From contig DATDPU010000004.1 in assembly GCA_035292585.1 (NCBI GenBank), forward strand, positions 1-64,000: DNA of 64,000 bases, given 5' to 3'. Shown piece by piece: positions 8,733 to 16,577 of this stretch. Under the pieces are notes generated by a model that made no database searches, had not been told where the DNA came from, and saw nothing but the letters and a program-made list of their open reading frames with translations. Within the stretch, counting starts at the first letter, position 1; every line of letters begins with the position of its first letter. Position numbers and translations under genes: made by a program. Source of the stretch: DASSFZ01 sp035292585. Its GTDB lineage: Bacteria; Chloroflexota; Anaerolineae; Fen-1058.

Positions 8733-8763
8733 GTAGAGCCTCTGGGTCTACTTCCGTGAGCGA

Positions 8764-8973
8764 CTAAACGACGGTGACGTTGCTGGCCTGCAGCCCCTTC
8801 GGGCCGCGTTCGACGGTGAACTCGACCCGCTGGCCTTCGTTCAGCGTACGATATCCCTCACTCTGAATCGCAGAGTAGTGGACAAACACGTCCTCACCGC
8901 CCTCGCGCGAAATGAAGCCATAACCCTTCGTGGCGTTGAACCACTTGACGGTGCCCTGGATTCTGTCACTCAT
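8764..8973 (-). CDS. Cold-shock domain protein (CspA family), copy 2
   Basis: 69 residues with the full cold-shock fold and both RNA-binding motifs (KGYGFISREGG, VFVHYSAI). It is nearly identical to copy 1, with substitutions mostly at the ends. It leads the cassette csp-rrm and is transcribed from its own promoter with a conserved leader. Confidence 0.97.
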   Translation of the reverse strand: MSDRIQGTVKWFNATKGYGFISREGGEDVFVHYSAIQSEGYRTLNEGQRVEFTVERGPKGLQASNVTVV

Positions 8974-9103
8974 GTTGCTGTTTCTCCTTCTGAAAATGAA
9001 TGGTGTTAGGCTACAGAGGTTCGCCGCCGGAAATAAAAAGCGCCCGCTGAGGGAAAGCCTGGCAGGTACTTTGCGACCGAACAGGAACTTTCTGGTCCTA
9101 CAG
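8974..9103 (-). promoter_or_regulatory. Conserved structured 5' leader of csp copy 2
   Basis: Homologous to the leader at 8129-8262. The conserved blocks have the same order and nearly the same spacing. In the hairpin region the sequence has diverged (CCTGC with GCGGG here, CCCGC with GTGGG in copy 1), yet pairing is kept by G-U and G-C pairs. This suggests selection on RNA structure. Confidence 0.65.
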
Positions 9104-9108
9104 CGCGC

Positions 9109-9137
9109 ACTTTACCATACAGGACAATTTCCGTCAA
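9109..9137 (-). promoter_or_regulatory. Promoter of csp-rrm cassette 2
   Basis: -35 TTGACG (9132-9137), 17-nt spacer, -10 TAAAGT (9109-9114), minus strand. The GTRTGG that precedes the -10 is shared with the cassette 1 promoter. Confidence 0.75.
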
Positions 9138-9158
9138 ACTTGATCGGCCTGCACTACG

Positions 9159-10634
9159 CTACGCCACCGCCTTCTCCGCGAAGTCTGCCGGCATGCAGCA
9201 CAACACCAATTCGCGCGCCGCTTTCACTTCATCCAGGCGCTTGATCGGGGCCTGGTGCGGAGCCGCGTGCAACACTTCGGGTTGGCTCGTCGCCTCAGCG
9301 GCGATCCGGCGCAGCGCGTCGATGAAGGCGTCGAGCGTCTGCTTGCTCTCGGTCTCGGTCGGTTCGATCATCAACGCCTCGGGCACGATCAGCGGGAAGT
9401 AATTGGTCGGTGGATGGTAGCCGTAATCCATCAAGCGCTTACTCACATCCAACGCGCGCACATCGCTGCCTTCAAACTTGCCCTGGCAGACAAACTCGTG
9501 CATGCAAATGCGGTCATACGGCACCGGGTACTTGTCGCGCAGTTTGACGCGCAAGTAGTTGGCGTTGAGCACCGCGTGTTGCGAATTTTCCAATAGGCCC
9601 TGCGCGCCGTGTATGCGCATGTAGGTATACGCTCGGAAGAACATGCCGGCATTGCCGTAGAACGCGCGCATCCGGCCGATCGATTTCTCCGGCATGCGGG
9701 GGAGGTACAACGGCGTGTCGTCGCCATCGTCGGGATACTCGACTCCGGCGATTGGGCCGGGCAGGTAATCGACCAGCGTCTCCGACGCGCCCACCGGCCC
9801 CGCCCCCGGCCCGCCCCCGCCGTGCGGCGTGGAAAAGGTTTTGTGCAGGTTGAAATGCATCACGTCGAAGCCCAGGTCGCCGGGCCGCGCGATGCCGCAC
9901 AGCGCGTTCATGTTCGCGCCGTCGCCGTACATCAGGCCGCCACACGCCTGCACTAACGCGACGACCGCTTCAAGATGTTCTTCGAACAGACCGAGTGTGT
10001 TCGGGTTGGTCAACATCAGCCCGACGACGGTCTCATCACAGGCCGCGCGCAGCGCTTCGAGATCGATGTTGCCCCGGCTATCGGAGGGCAGCTGTTGCAC
10101 CTGCAGGCCGCTCATCGCCGTGGAAGCCGGGTTGGTGCCATGCGCCGAATCGGGGATGAGAATCTTGATACGCTTGGCGTCGCCTCGATCGCGATGATAA
10201 GCGCGCATCATCAGGATGCCGGCGAATTCGCCGTGCGCGCCGGCCGCCGGCTGCAGCGATACGCCGGCAAAGCCGCCGAGCTCTTTCAGCCACTCCTGCA
10301 GCTGATACATGATCGCCAGATTACCCTGCACCGTCATGGGGTCTTGCAACGGATGGGTGGCGGCGAAGCCGGGCAAGCGGGCCACGTCTTCGTTGATCTT
10401 GGGGTTGTACTTCATCGTGCACGAGCCGAGCGGATAGAAGCCGCCGTCGATGCTGTAGTTGAGCTGCGAGAGGTGCAAATAATGCCGCACCACGTCGAGC
10501 TGCGCGAGCTCGGGCAGGCCGCTGTCCTCGCGCAGCAGGTCGCGCGGCAGCTCGGCTTCGGGCACATCCGGCGCGGGCATCTCGACGCCGCAACGACCGG
10601 GTACACTGATTTCGTAAATAAGTGGTTCGCTCAT
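9159..10634 (-). CDS. gcvPB: Glycine dehydrogenase (decarboxylating) subunit 2, P-protein beta
   Basis: 491 residues from the preferred start at 10634, which has GGAG seven bases upstream. The ATG two codons earlier lies too close to that site. The pyridoxal-phosphate lysine is in NLHKTFSTPHGGGGPG. With subunit 1 it decarboxylates glycine and passes the aminomethyl group to lipoylated GcvH. The gene follows gcvPA after an 80-nt gap that holds a palindromic element, and it is the last gene of the gcvH-gcvPA-gcvPB operon. gcvT is not in the window. Confidence 0.96.
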   Translation of the reverse strand: MSEPLIYEISVPGRCGVEMPAPDVPEAELPRDLLREDSGLPELAQLDVVRHYLHLSQLNYSIDGGFYPLGSCTMKYNPKINEDVARLPGFAATHPLQDPMTVQGNLAIMYQLQEWLKELGGFAGVSLQPAAGAHGEFAGILMMRAYHRDRGDAKRIKILIPDSAHGTNPASTAMSGLQVQQLPSDSRGNIDLEALRAACDETVVGLMLTNPNTLGLFEEHLEAVVALVQACGGLMYGDGANMNALCGIARPGDLGFDVMHFNLHKTFSTPHGGGGPGAGPVGASETLVDYLPGPIAGVEYPDDGDDTPLYLPRMPEKSIGRMRAFYGNAGMFFRAYTYMRIHGAQGLLENSQHAVLNANYLRVKLRDKYPVPYDRICMHEFVCQGKFEGSDVRALDVSKRLMDYGYHPPTNYFPLIVPEALMIEPTETESKQTLDAFIDALRRIAAEATSQPEVLHAAPHQAPIKRLDEVKAARELVLCCMPADFAEKAVA

Positions 10635-10660
10635 GTCCATACTCCGTGTGGGGTCCCAGT

Positions 10661-10712
10661 GTAGGAGTCGTCTCTAGACGACGACTGATCGGCATCTAGA
10701 GATGCCTCCTAC
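10661..10712. repeat. Three-stem palindromic element in the gcvPA-gcvPB gap
   Basis: Outer arms GTAGGAG (10661-10667) and CTCCTAC (10706-10712) enclose two hairpins: GTCGTCT/AGACGAC (10667-10682) and GGCATCT/AGATGCC (10691-10706). The motif GAGACGAC..TCCTAC recurs in the duplicated repeats at 40282 and 40370. Confidence 0.75.
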
Positions 10713-10714
10713 CT

Positions 10715-12076
10715 TTATCCGGCCGCCTGCTTCAAGCCTTCGACCAGATCGTCGATTTCCTGCTTGGTGTTCGTTTCCGTCACCGCGACCAGCAGGTGAT
10801 TCTTGAGCGCCGAATAATCCTGGCCCAGATCGTAGCCGCCGATGATCTCGAACTCTTCCATCAACAGCGCGTTGATTTCGGCGACGGGCCGGGGGCACTT
10901 GACGACGAACTCTTTGAAGAAGCGCTTGGGCGTCTTGTTCAGCGTGTTGGGATGAACCGCATAGCCCTTGAGCTTGCCGATCTGCTCGGCCGCGTAGTGG
11001 CTCTTGTGGTAACACAGCTTGGCGACCTGTTCCAGGCCACACTTGCCTACCGTCGCCATGTACACCGCCGCGCCCAACGCCACCAGTCCCACGTTCGTGC
11101 AGATGTTGCTGGTGGCTTTCTCGCGGCGAATGTGCTGCTCGCGCGTGCTGAGCGTGAGGACATAGCCGCGCTTACCGTCCGCGTCGGTTGTCTCACCGAC
11201 GAGACGGCCGGCCATCTTGCGCACGAAGGCGTTCTTCGTCGCGAAGACGCCGAGGTATGGCCCGCCGAACGAGAGCGGGATGCCCAGCGCCTGGCCCTCC
11301 GCGCATACGACATCGGCGCCATACTCGCCGGGCGGCTGGAACAGGCCGAGCGAGATCAGATCGGGGACGACGATCAAGAGCGCGCCGACGGCGTGAACCG
11401 CCTCCGCCAATCCTTGCACCTCTTCGAAATAGCCAAAGAAGTTAGGGTTTTGGATGATCAGCGCCGCCGTCTGGTCATCGAGAAGAGACTTGAGATCGGA
11501 GATTTCATTCTTCAGCGTGTTATCGCCGATGATCGACACGCCGGCGCCCTGCAAGTACGTCCGCACCACCTGACGATACTGCGGGTGCACGGCCGGCGAC
11601 AGGATGATCTTCTTGCGATTACCCCTGGTCGAGTTGAGCGCCAGCAGCGCCCCTTCGGCCAGCGAGGTCGCGCCATCGTAGTGGCTGGCGTTGCTCACGT
11701 CCATGCCGGTCAGCTGGCAGATCATGCTCTGATATTCGAACATGGCTTGCAGCGTGCCCTGGCTGATCTCCGGTTGATAGGGGGTGTAGGCGGTGTAGAA
11801 CTCGCCGCGCCGCAACACATAATCGACCGTATGCGGCGTGTAGTGGTTATACGCGCCGGCGCCCAGGAAGCAGGCGTAATGATTGACATCGGCGTTCGCT
11901 TCCGACAGCCCGTTCATCTCCCACCACACTTCCATTTCGGTTGCGGCGGGAGGCAGGTTCAACTTGGGGAAGCGCACGCGCGCCGGGACGTCGTTGAACA
12001 GGTCTTCGATCTTCTCGACGCCGATCGCAGCCAGCATCGCTCTACGATCGGCGTCGGTGTGGGGAATGTACGTCAT
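10715..12076 (-). CDS. gcvPA: Glycine dehydrogenase (decarboxylating) subunit 1, P-protein alpha
   Basis: 453 residues, the usual length of the split subunit. N-terminal YIPHTDADRRAML is typical of the family, and the fold is the aspartate aminotransferase type without the PLP lysine, which lies in subunit 2. A GAGGAA ribosome site precedes the ATG. It lies between gcvH and gcvPB and should be cotranscribed under the glycine riboswitch. Confidence 0.96.
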   Translation of the reverse strand: MTYIPHTDADRRAMLAAIGVEKIEDLFNDVPARVRFPKLNLPPAATEMEVWWEMNGLSEANADVNHYACFLGAGAYNHYTPHTVDYVLRRGEFYTAYTPYQPEISQGTLQAMFEYQSMICQLTGMDVSNASHYDGATSLAEGALLALNSTRGNRKKIILSPAVHPQYRQVVRTYLQGAGVSIIGDNTLKNEISDLKSLLDDQTAALIIQNPNFFGYFEEVQGLAEAVHAVGALLIVVPDLISLGLFQPPGEYGADVVCAEGQALGIPLSFGGPYLGVFATKNAFVRKMAGRLVGETTDADGKRGYVLTLSTREQHIRREKATSNICTNVGLVALGAAVYMATVGKCGLEQVAKLCYHKSHYAAEQIGKLKGYAVHPNTLNKTPKRFFKEFVVKCPRPVAEINALLMEEFEIIGGYDLGQDYSALKNHLLVAVTETNTKQEIDDLVEGLKQAAG

Positions 12077-12083
12077 AGTAAGT

Positions 12084-12153
12084 TCCTCGCAGTAGCACGT
12101 GATACGTAATACGTCAAGCGTGAAAGCGCCAGTCGCGTATCATGTATTGCGTA
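12084..12153. repeat. AT-rich palindromic repeat between gcvH and gcvPA
   Basis: It contains GTGATACGTAATACGT and, further on, the near-complement GCGTATCATG with TTGCGTATTA. This is the 'CGTATTACGTATCACG' type of dispersed repeat. A related stretch is at about 44136-44158. Confidence 0.5.
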
Positions 12154-12540
12154 TTATCCTCTCTCCTCGCAATACTTTTGATACGCGGCGGCGTCCATCA
12201 GGTTGTCCAGCTCTTTCGGGTCAGACAGCTTCAGGCGCACCATCCAGGCCTGGCCGTACGGATCCTGGTTGACCAGCTCCGGCGAATCGGGCAGCGACTC
12301 GTTGACCGCGCTGACCGCGCCGCTGACCGGCGTATTGATATCGGCGGCCGCCTTCACCGATTCGATCGTGCCCAGCGACTCGCCCGCTTTCACCCCGCGT
12401 CCCACTTCGGGTAGTTCAACGTACACGATGTCGCTCAGATGGTCTTGGGCATAATCGCTGATGCCGATCACGCCCTCGTCACCCTCCACCCGAATCCATT
12501 CGTCGCCCTGGGTGTACTTCAAATCAGCGGGAATATTCAT
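12154..12540 (-). CDS. gcvH: Glycine cleavage system H protein
   Basis: 128 residues. The lipoyl-accepting lysine is in IESVKAAAD (about residue 65). The start at 12540 has an AAGGAG site. It shuttles the aminomethyl intermediate between the P, T and L proteins. It is the first gene after the riboswitch and its terminator. Confidence 0.97.
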   Translation of the reverse strand: MNIPADLKYTQGDEWIRVEGDEGVIGISDYAQDHLSDIVYVELPEVGRGVKAGESLGTIESVKAAADINTPVSGAVSAVNESLPDSPELVNQDPYGQAWMVRLKLSDPKELDNLMDAAAYQKYCEERG

Positions 12541-12572
12541 GCTTCGCTCCTTCGTGGTTGGGATAAAGAAAA

Positions 12573-12602
12573 GGACGCACAGCATCGGTGTGCTGTGCGT
12601 CC
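12573..12602 (-). terminator. Riboswitch expression-platform terminator
   Basis: Perfect 12-bp stem, GGACGCACAGCA (12573-12584) with TGCTGTGCGTCC (12591-12602), followed on the minus strand by TTTTCTTT. It lies between aptamer 2 and gcvH and overlaps the 3' side of aptamer 2's closing stem. Glycine binding can therefore prevent terminator formation. Confidence 0.85.
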
Positions 12603-12603
12603 C

Positions 12604-12875
12604 CTGTGTGTGACCTGAGAGATTCACCCACGGGCTTCGCGTGCGCGGCTCAATCCAAGACGCTACGCGAGCGTGGGAAGAGTCGCCAGGCGTTGCCTGG
12701 GGCTTGCCCCGTCGGTGCCGTCGGCCGCAATGCGCGAAGGCAATGCGGGCAGACGGCTTTCCAGAGGATGGGTGAGCGCGAGGTCCTTTTACCTGAGAGA
12801 TTCACCGGTCGATTCAGCTTGCGACCGGTTTGCCCCTTCGGTGCCTGCTGCCGCAGGTCTCTTCCCCACGCCCGA
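12604..12875 (-). ncRNA. Tandem glycine riboswitch
   Basis: Two aptamers are visible on the minus strand. Aptamer 1 (about 12785-12875) shows GAAGAGACC, GGCACCGAAGGGGCAA and GAATCTCTCAGGTAAAAGGA. Aptamer 2 (about 12606-12775) shows GGCACCGACGGGGCAA and GAATCTCTCAGGT. Its third stem is longer than usual. These are the diagnostic cores of the gcvT-type glycine riboswitch. It precedes gcvH-gcvPA-gcvPB, where such elements normally turn expression on when glycine is abundant. Confidence 0.95.
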
Positions 12876-12904
12876 TACAGACGGTATGCATTTGTACGCA
12901 GGCA

Positions 12905-12933
12905 ATTGTAAGCGGGAGCGCGGAACGTGTCAA
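12905..12933 (-). promoter_or_regulatory. Promoter of the gcvH-gcvPA-gcvPB operon
   Basis: -35 TTGACA (12928-12933), 17-nt spacer, -10 TACAAT (12905-12910). The predicted start near 12898 lies about 25 nt before aptamer 1. Confidence 0.85.
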
Positions 12934-13019
12934 CCGTGGGATGTCATACCCGCGCGATGGCATTTGTCGATGCGGCTTGTGGCAACGGCTTCAGCTGTTT
13001 CGGCTGCGACTGCTCAACG

Positions 13020-13706
13020 CTAGTCTTCGGCCGGTTCAACGGAAGGCGGCGCAACGGGTTGGCGCCGCAGGCGACGCAGGATTTCTTCGCGGTTATCGCG
13101 CCAGATATGGATCATCGCCGGCAGCGCCGAGACAAAAATGACGACGAACACGAGAATGAGGAAGTATTTGTCGAGTGTCTCCGGATCGACCGTCGCGCCG
13201 AAGAAGCGGCCGATGAAAAATCCGACCAGCGTCACGCCGAGCGCCCACAGCAAGCCGCCGAAGAAGTTGAAGAAGGCGAAACGCCGGTATTCCATCTCTA
13301 CCGCTCCGGCCACGATTGGCGCAAAGGTGCGGATGAAGGGCATGAAACGCGCCAGCACGATCGTCTTGCCGCCGTGCTTATCGTAGAAGGCTTTGGCTGC
13401 CAGCAGGTTCTTCTTCTTGAAGAGACGTGAGTTCTCGCGATTGAAGAGGCGCGGCCCGGCCTTCGCGCCAAACCAGTAGCCCACGTTGTCGCCCAGAATC
13501 GCCGCCACGGCCAGCAGCGGCAGCAGGATGAAGAGATTCAGGATCGGTTGGCCGGTGGCCGGATCAATCCGCGAGGCCAGCAGACCCGCCGTCAACAATA
13601 GACTATCGCCGGGCAGGAAGAACCCAAAAAACAGGCCCGATTCCGCGAAGATGATCGCAAACAACCCAACATAGCCTACTGTTTGAATCAAATGTGGCAG
13701 ATCCAT
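13020..13706 (-). CDS. DedA/SNARE-associated family membrane protein
   Basis: 228 residues. The start at 13706 is chosen because GAGGAA lies just before it. The ATG 13 codons upstream lacks such a site. It has the re-entrant motif FAESGLFFGFFLPGDSLLL, then GDNVGYWFGAKAGPRL and RFMPFIRTFAPIVAGAVEM, which are hallmarks of DedA proteins, with four or five hydrophobic segments. These are thought to flip undecaprenyl phosphate or phospholipids and support envelope and proton-motive-force homeostasis. It is transcribed alone. Confidence 0.92.
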   Translation of the reverse strand: MDLPHLIQTVGYVGLFAIIFAESGLFFGFFLPGDSLLLTAGLLASRIDPATGQPILNLFILLPLLAVAAILGDNVGYWFGAKAGPRLFNRENSRLFKKKNLLAAKAFYDKHGGKTIVLARFMPFIRTFAPIVAGAVEMEYRRFAFFNFFGGLLWALGVTLVGFFIGRFFGATVDPETLDKYFLILVFVVIFVSALPAMIHIWRDNREEILRRLRRQPVAPPSVEPAED

Positions 13707-13744
13707 GTGACTTCCTCGCTTAGTTTTCCAACCGGTCTCAATCA

Positions 13745-13772
13745 CAGACCCCGCTCGCGCGAGCAGGGTCTG
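13745..13772. repeat. Palindrome upstream of the DedA gene
   Basis: CAGACCC and GGGTCTG flank the 12-bp palindrome GCTCGCGCGAGC. There is no T run on either side, so it is not a clear terminator. Confidence 0.6.
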
Positions 13773-13851
13773 GTGCTGCGAACATTGGCGAGGATACCAC
13801 GGTTTGTGCAGCCGGACAAGGAGAATTCGGTAAGGATTCCGACCCCAGATT

Positions 13852-13884
13852 AGACCTGCGAGGTTTTTGAAACCTCGCAGGTCT
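13852..13884. repeat. GACCTGCGAGGT-family palindrome at the 3' end of alr
   Basis: A 15-bp perfect stem, AGACCTGCGAGGTTT (13852-13866) with AAACCTCGCAGGTCT (13870-13884) and a 3-nt loop, two bases after the alr stop codon. The same half-site occurs at 35004, 35058, 53044 and 53094. Confidence 0.8.
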
Positions 13885-13886
13885 CC

Positions 13887-15041
13887 CTAACTCTCCGCCG
13901 ACAAGTACACGCGGGGTACACGCCCCATGATCATCGATACCGTCTCGTAGTTGTTCGTGCCCAGTTTGACGGCCACCGCTTCGGCCCGAATCCGATCCTC
14001 TCTTTGCGCGCCGATCAATACCACCTCGTCGCCCTGCGTCGCATCGGGGATGTGCGTCACGTCGATCATGCACTGATCCATACACACGCGACCGACGATC
14101 GGCGCGCGCCGACCATGCGCCAGCACCTCGCCCCAGTTGTTCGGCTTCCGGCGAAATCCATCGGCGTACCCGATTGGCAGTACCGCGATCCGCGCATAGC
14201 CTTGCGTGATGTGCGTCCCGCCATAAGAGACGGGCGAACCGGGCGGAAACGTCTTCACCTGGGCGATGAGCGTCTTCAAGGTCAGCGCCGGCTTGAAGTC
14301 GCTCGGAAGCGGCGCGTCGTCGCTCGGATCGAGTCCGTGCATGGCGACCCCCAGCCGCACCAAATCGAAGTGGCTTTCGGGGAAGCGCAGAATGCCGGGT
14401 GAATTGGCCGCGTGCCGAATCGAGAACGTGATGCCCGATGTTTCGAGATCGTTCAAGACTTGCTTGAAGCTCTCAATCTGCCGATAGGTGTAAGTGGGAT
14501 CGGCTTCATCGGCGCGGGCGAAGTGCGTGAAGATGCCTTCGAGCGACAAGCCTTCCAGTTGAGCCAGTTGTCGAACGACCCCGATCGCTTCATCCGGCAG
14601 CAGGCCGAGCCGGTTCATGCCAGTGTTGATCTTGACGTGCACGCGCGCCATGTGGCCCAGCTCCTGCGCCGCGCGGCTGAACTCGCCCGCCGTATCGAGA
14701 TCGAACACCGCGCAGGCGATGTCATGCGCGAGCGCTTGCCGCGCCAGCCAGCCGGGTGTCCAACCCAACACCACGATCGGGGCGGTGAGGCCGGCCTGTC
14801 GCAGCGCGATCGCCTCGTTGAGCGCCGCCACCCCCAGGCAGGTCGCGCCGGACTTGAGCGCCGTGCGCGCCACTTCGAGCGCGCCGTGACCGTAAGCTTC
14901 AGCCTTGACGACCGCCATCACCCCGACGCGCGGCCCGACGATCTGTTCAACACGGCGCACGTTGTATGCGGTTGCGCTCAGATCGATCTCGGCCCAGGTG
15001 GGACGTGAGAGCTTGGAAACTGAAGCTTGTGCTGGATTCAT
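13887..15041 (-). CDS. alr: Alanine racemase
   Basis: 384 residues. The PLP lysine is in AVVKAEAYGHG (about residue 43), and the second catalytic base is Tyr in PVSYGGTH. It makes D-alanine for peptidoglycan. I place the start at 15041, because a -10 TATACT lies only seven bases upstream. The earlier possible start at 15077 falls inside the -35 box. The mRNA should therefore be leaderless. Confidence 0.95.
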   Translation of the reverse strand: MNPAQASVSKLSRPTWAEIDLSATAYNVRRVEQIVGPRVGVMAVVKAEAYGHGALEVARTALKSGATCLGVAALNEAIALRQAGLTAPIVVLGWTPGWLARQALAHDIACAVFDLDTAGEFSRAAQELGHMARVHVKINTGMNRLGLLPDEAIGVVRQLAQLEGLSLEGIFTHFARADEADPTYTYRQIESFKQVLNDLETSGITFSIRHAANSPGILRFPESHFDLVRLGVAMHGLDPSDDAPLPSDFKPALTLKTLIAQVKTFPPGSPVSYGGTHITQGYARIAVLPIGYADGFRRKPNNWGEVLAHGRRAPIVGRVCMDQCMIDVTHIPDATQGDEVVLIGAQREDRIRAEAVAVKLGTNNYETVSMIMGRVPRVYLSAES

Positions 15042-15048
15042 GCGTTGG

Positions 15049-15077
15049 AGTATAACATTCGGGTCGGGCCTTGACAA
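15049..15077 (-). promoter_or_regulatory. alr promoter giving a leaderless mRNA
   Basis: -35 TTGTCA (15072-15077), 17-nt spacer, -10 TATACT (15049-15054). The ATG begins eight bases after the -10, where transcription itself should start. Confidence 0.8.
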
Positions 15078-15122
15078 CGCATGGGCCTCAACGGATTAGA
15101 AACAGACATCCAGCGTGTCCGC

Positions 15123-15246
15123 TAAAAGTCCGTTGTCAGCATGTGTGCAGGCACACAGGGCAAGCAATGCTCTTCGCCCGCGTCCTCGCGGGCGGCCCAC
15201 CGCGGGGACGCGGTGGGAGAGCATCTTATCGACTGACAACTTTTGC
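15123..15246. repeat. MITE-like element between alr and tgt
   Basis: Imperfect terminal inverted repeats (AAAAGTCCGTTGTCAG at the left, CTGACAACTTTTG at the right) enclose two back-to-back GC-rich hairpins (CCCGCGTCCTCGCGGG, then CCACCGCGGGGACGCGGTGG) and a TGCTCT..AGAGCA stem. A second element at 51256-51410 has the same internal design. No coding capacity and no clear target duplication are seen. Confidence 0.55.
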
Positions 15247-15268
15247 CTGTACATAGCAGCAACCTCTG

Positions 15269-15297
15269 TTGTCGCCGCTCGCCCGATGCCGTATAAT
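15269..15297 (+). promoter_or_regulatory. tgt promoter giving a leaderless mRNA
   Basis: -35 TTGTCG (15269-15274), 17-nt spacer, -10 TATAAT (15292-15297). Seven bases separate the -10 from the ATG, so the transcript should begin at or next to the start codon. Confidence 0.8.
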
Positions 15298-15304
15298 GGC
15301 CGCC

Positions 15305-16423
15305 ATGTTCCAATTCGATCTACTCGCCCGCGACGGCCAGGCTCGCGCGGGCGTCTTTCACACCCCGCACGGCGACATTCCCACGCCGGTCTTCGCGCCG
15401 GTCGGCACGGCGGCGACGGTCAAGGGCGTCCCGCCGCGCGACTTGCAAGACCTCGGCGCGACGCTGGTGCTGGCGAACACGTATCACCTGTACTTACGCC
15501 CCGGCGCTGAGCTGATCGCGCGCCTGGGCGGGCTGCACCGCTTCATGGGTTGGGATGGACCGCTCCTGACCGATTCGGGCGGCTACCAGGTTTTCTCGCT
15601 CAAGGAAATCCGCAAAGTTGACGATGACGGCGTGACCTTCCGATCGCACATCGACGGCAGTGAGCATCGCTTCACGCCGGAGAAAGTGATCGCGATCGAA
15701 CAAAACCTCGGCGCGGACATCAGCATGGTGCTCGACGAGTGCGCGCCGCCGCTCGATCGCGCTTACAACATCGAGGCGCTGCGGCGGACGCACCTGTGGG
15801 CCGAACGCTGCCTGCGCGCCAAAACCCGAACCGATCAGGCGCTGTTCGGCATCGTGCAGGGCGGCGTGTTCGACGATCTGCGCGAGCAGTCGGCGCGCTT
15901 CCTGATCGATCTGGATTTCCCCGGCTACGCGATCGGCGGATTGGCCGTCGGCGAGACGAAGGAACAAATGCAGCATGTGCTGGATGTGCTCGACCCGCTT
16001 TTGCCTGAGCTCAAGCCGCGCTACCTGATGGGCGTGGGCACCGTGGAGGATTTCTTCGAGGCCGTCGCGCGCGGCGTCGATATGTTCGACTGCGTGCTCC
16101 CCACCCGGCTGGCGCGACATGGGGCGGCGTTCACGCATCAAGGCCGGCTCAATCTACGCAAATCGACTTTAGCGGAAGACTCGCGACCCATCGAGGAAGG
16201 CTGCCGCTGTTACGCCTGCCAGAACTTCACCCGCGCTTACATTCGGCATCTCATGCAGGCCAACGAAATCCTCGGTCTGTACCTGGCCTCGATCCATAAC
16301 CTTCACTTTCTGCTGGACACGCTGCGCCGCATCCGCCAATCGATCTTCGAGGGCGCATTCGGGCAACTACGGGCCGAGCTGCTGCCTCGTTTAGTCGCTT
16401 CCACAGAAAACTCAACCGATTAG
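15305..16423 (+). CDS. tgt: tRNA-guanine(34) transglycosylase
   Basis: 372 residues, the usual bacterial length. It has LLTDSGGYQVFSL with the catalytic Asp, GGLAVGE for base recognition, and the zinc ligands CRCYACQNFTRAYIRHL near the C-terminus. It exchanges guanine-34 for preQ1 in queuosine tRNAs. The start is at 15305, eight bases after the -10 box, since the upstream frame overlaps the promoter. The QueD-like gene at 62332 could act in the same pathway. Confidence 0.96.
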   Translation: MFQFDLLARDGQARAGVFHTPHGDIPTPVFAPVGTAATVKGVPPRDLQDLGATLVLANTYHLYLRPGAELIARLGGLHRFMGWDGPLLTDSGGYQVFSLKEIRKVDDDGVTFRSHIDGSEHRFTPEKVIAIEQNLGADISMVLDECAPPLDRAYNIEALRRTHLWAERCLRAKTRTDQALFGIVQGGVFDDLREQSARFLIDLDFPGYAIGGLAVGETKEQMQHVLDVLDPLLPELKPRYLMGVGTVEDFFEAVARGVDMFDCVLPTRLARHGAAFTHQGRLNLRKSTLAEDSRPIEEGCRCYACQNFTRAYIRHLMQANEILGLYLASIHNLHFLLDTLRRIRQSIFEGAFGQLRAELLPRLVASTENSTD

Positions 16424-16499
16424 TCGCACGCCCGGCCGATTGCTTGGAACAGGTTTGAACCCCGCCCATAATGGTAATCCTACCGTAACCAGGTTCTGC

Positions 16500-16528
16500 T
16501 TGACTTCCAATTTTAGCTAGACTATCAT
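16500..16528 (+). promoter_or_regulatory. Promoter of the small orphan gene
   Basis: -35 TTGACT (16500-16505), 17-nt spacer, -10 TATCAT (16523-16528). Confidence 0.75.
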
Positions 16529-16577
16529 ACTTATGTATTATCGCCGGTTGGACAACAGAGAGTCGGCACGGAGACTT

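Noticed and set aside
10796..12109. 437-codon plus-strand frame
   Set aside because: It is antisense to gcvPA with no family match and no ribosome site, so it is a shadow frame.
12588..13141. Short plus-strand frames across the riboswitch region
   Set aside because: They overlap the glycine riboswitch and its promoter. The RNA structure explains the sequence.
13020..13745. Upstream ATG of the DedA gene (13745)
   Set aside because: It adds a hydrophilic 13-residue extension and lacks a ribosome site, while GAGGAA supports 13706.
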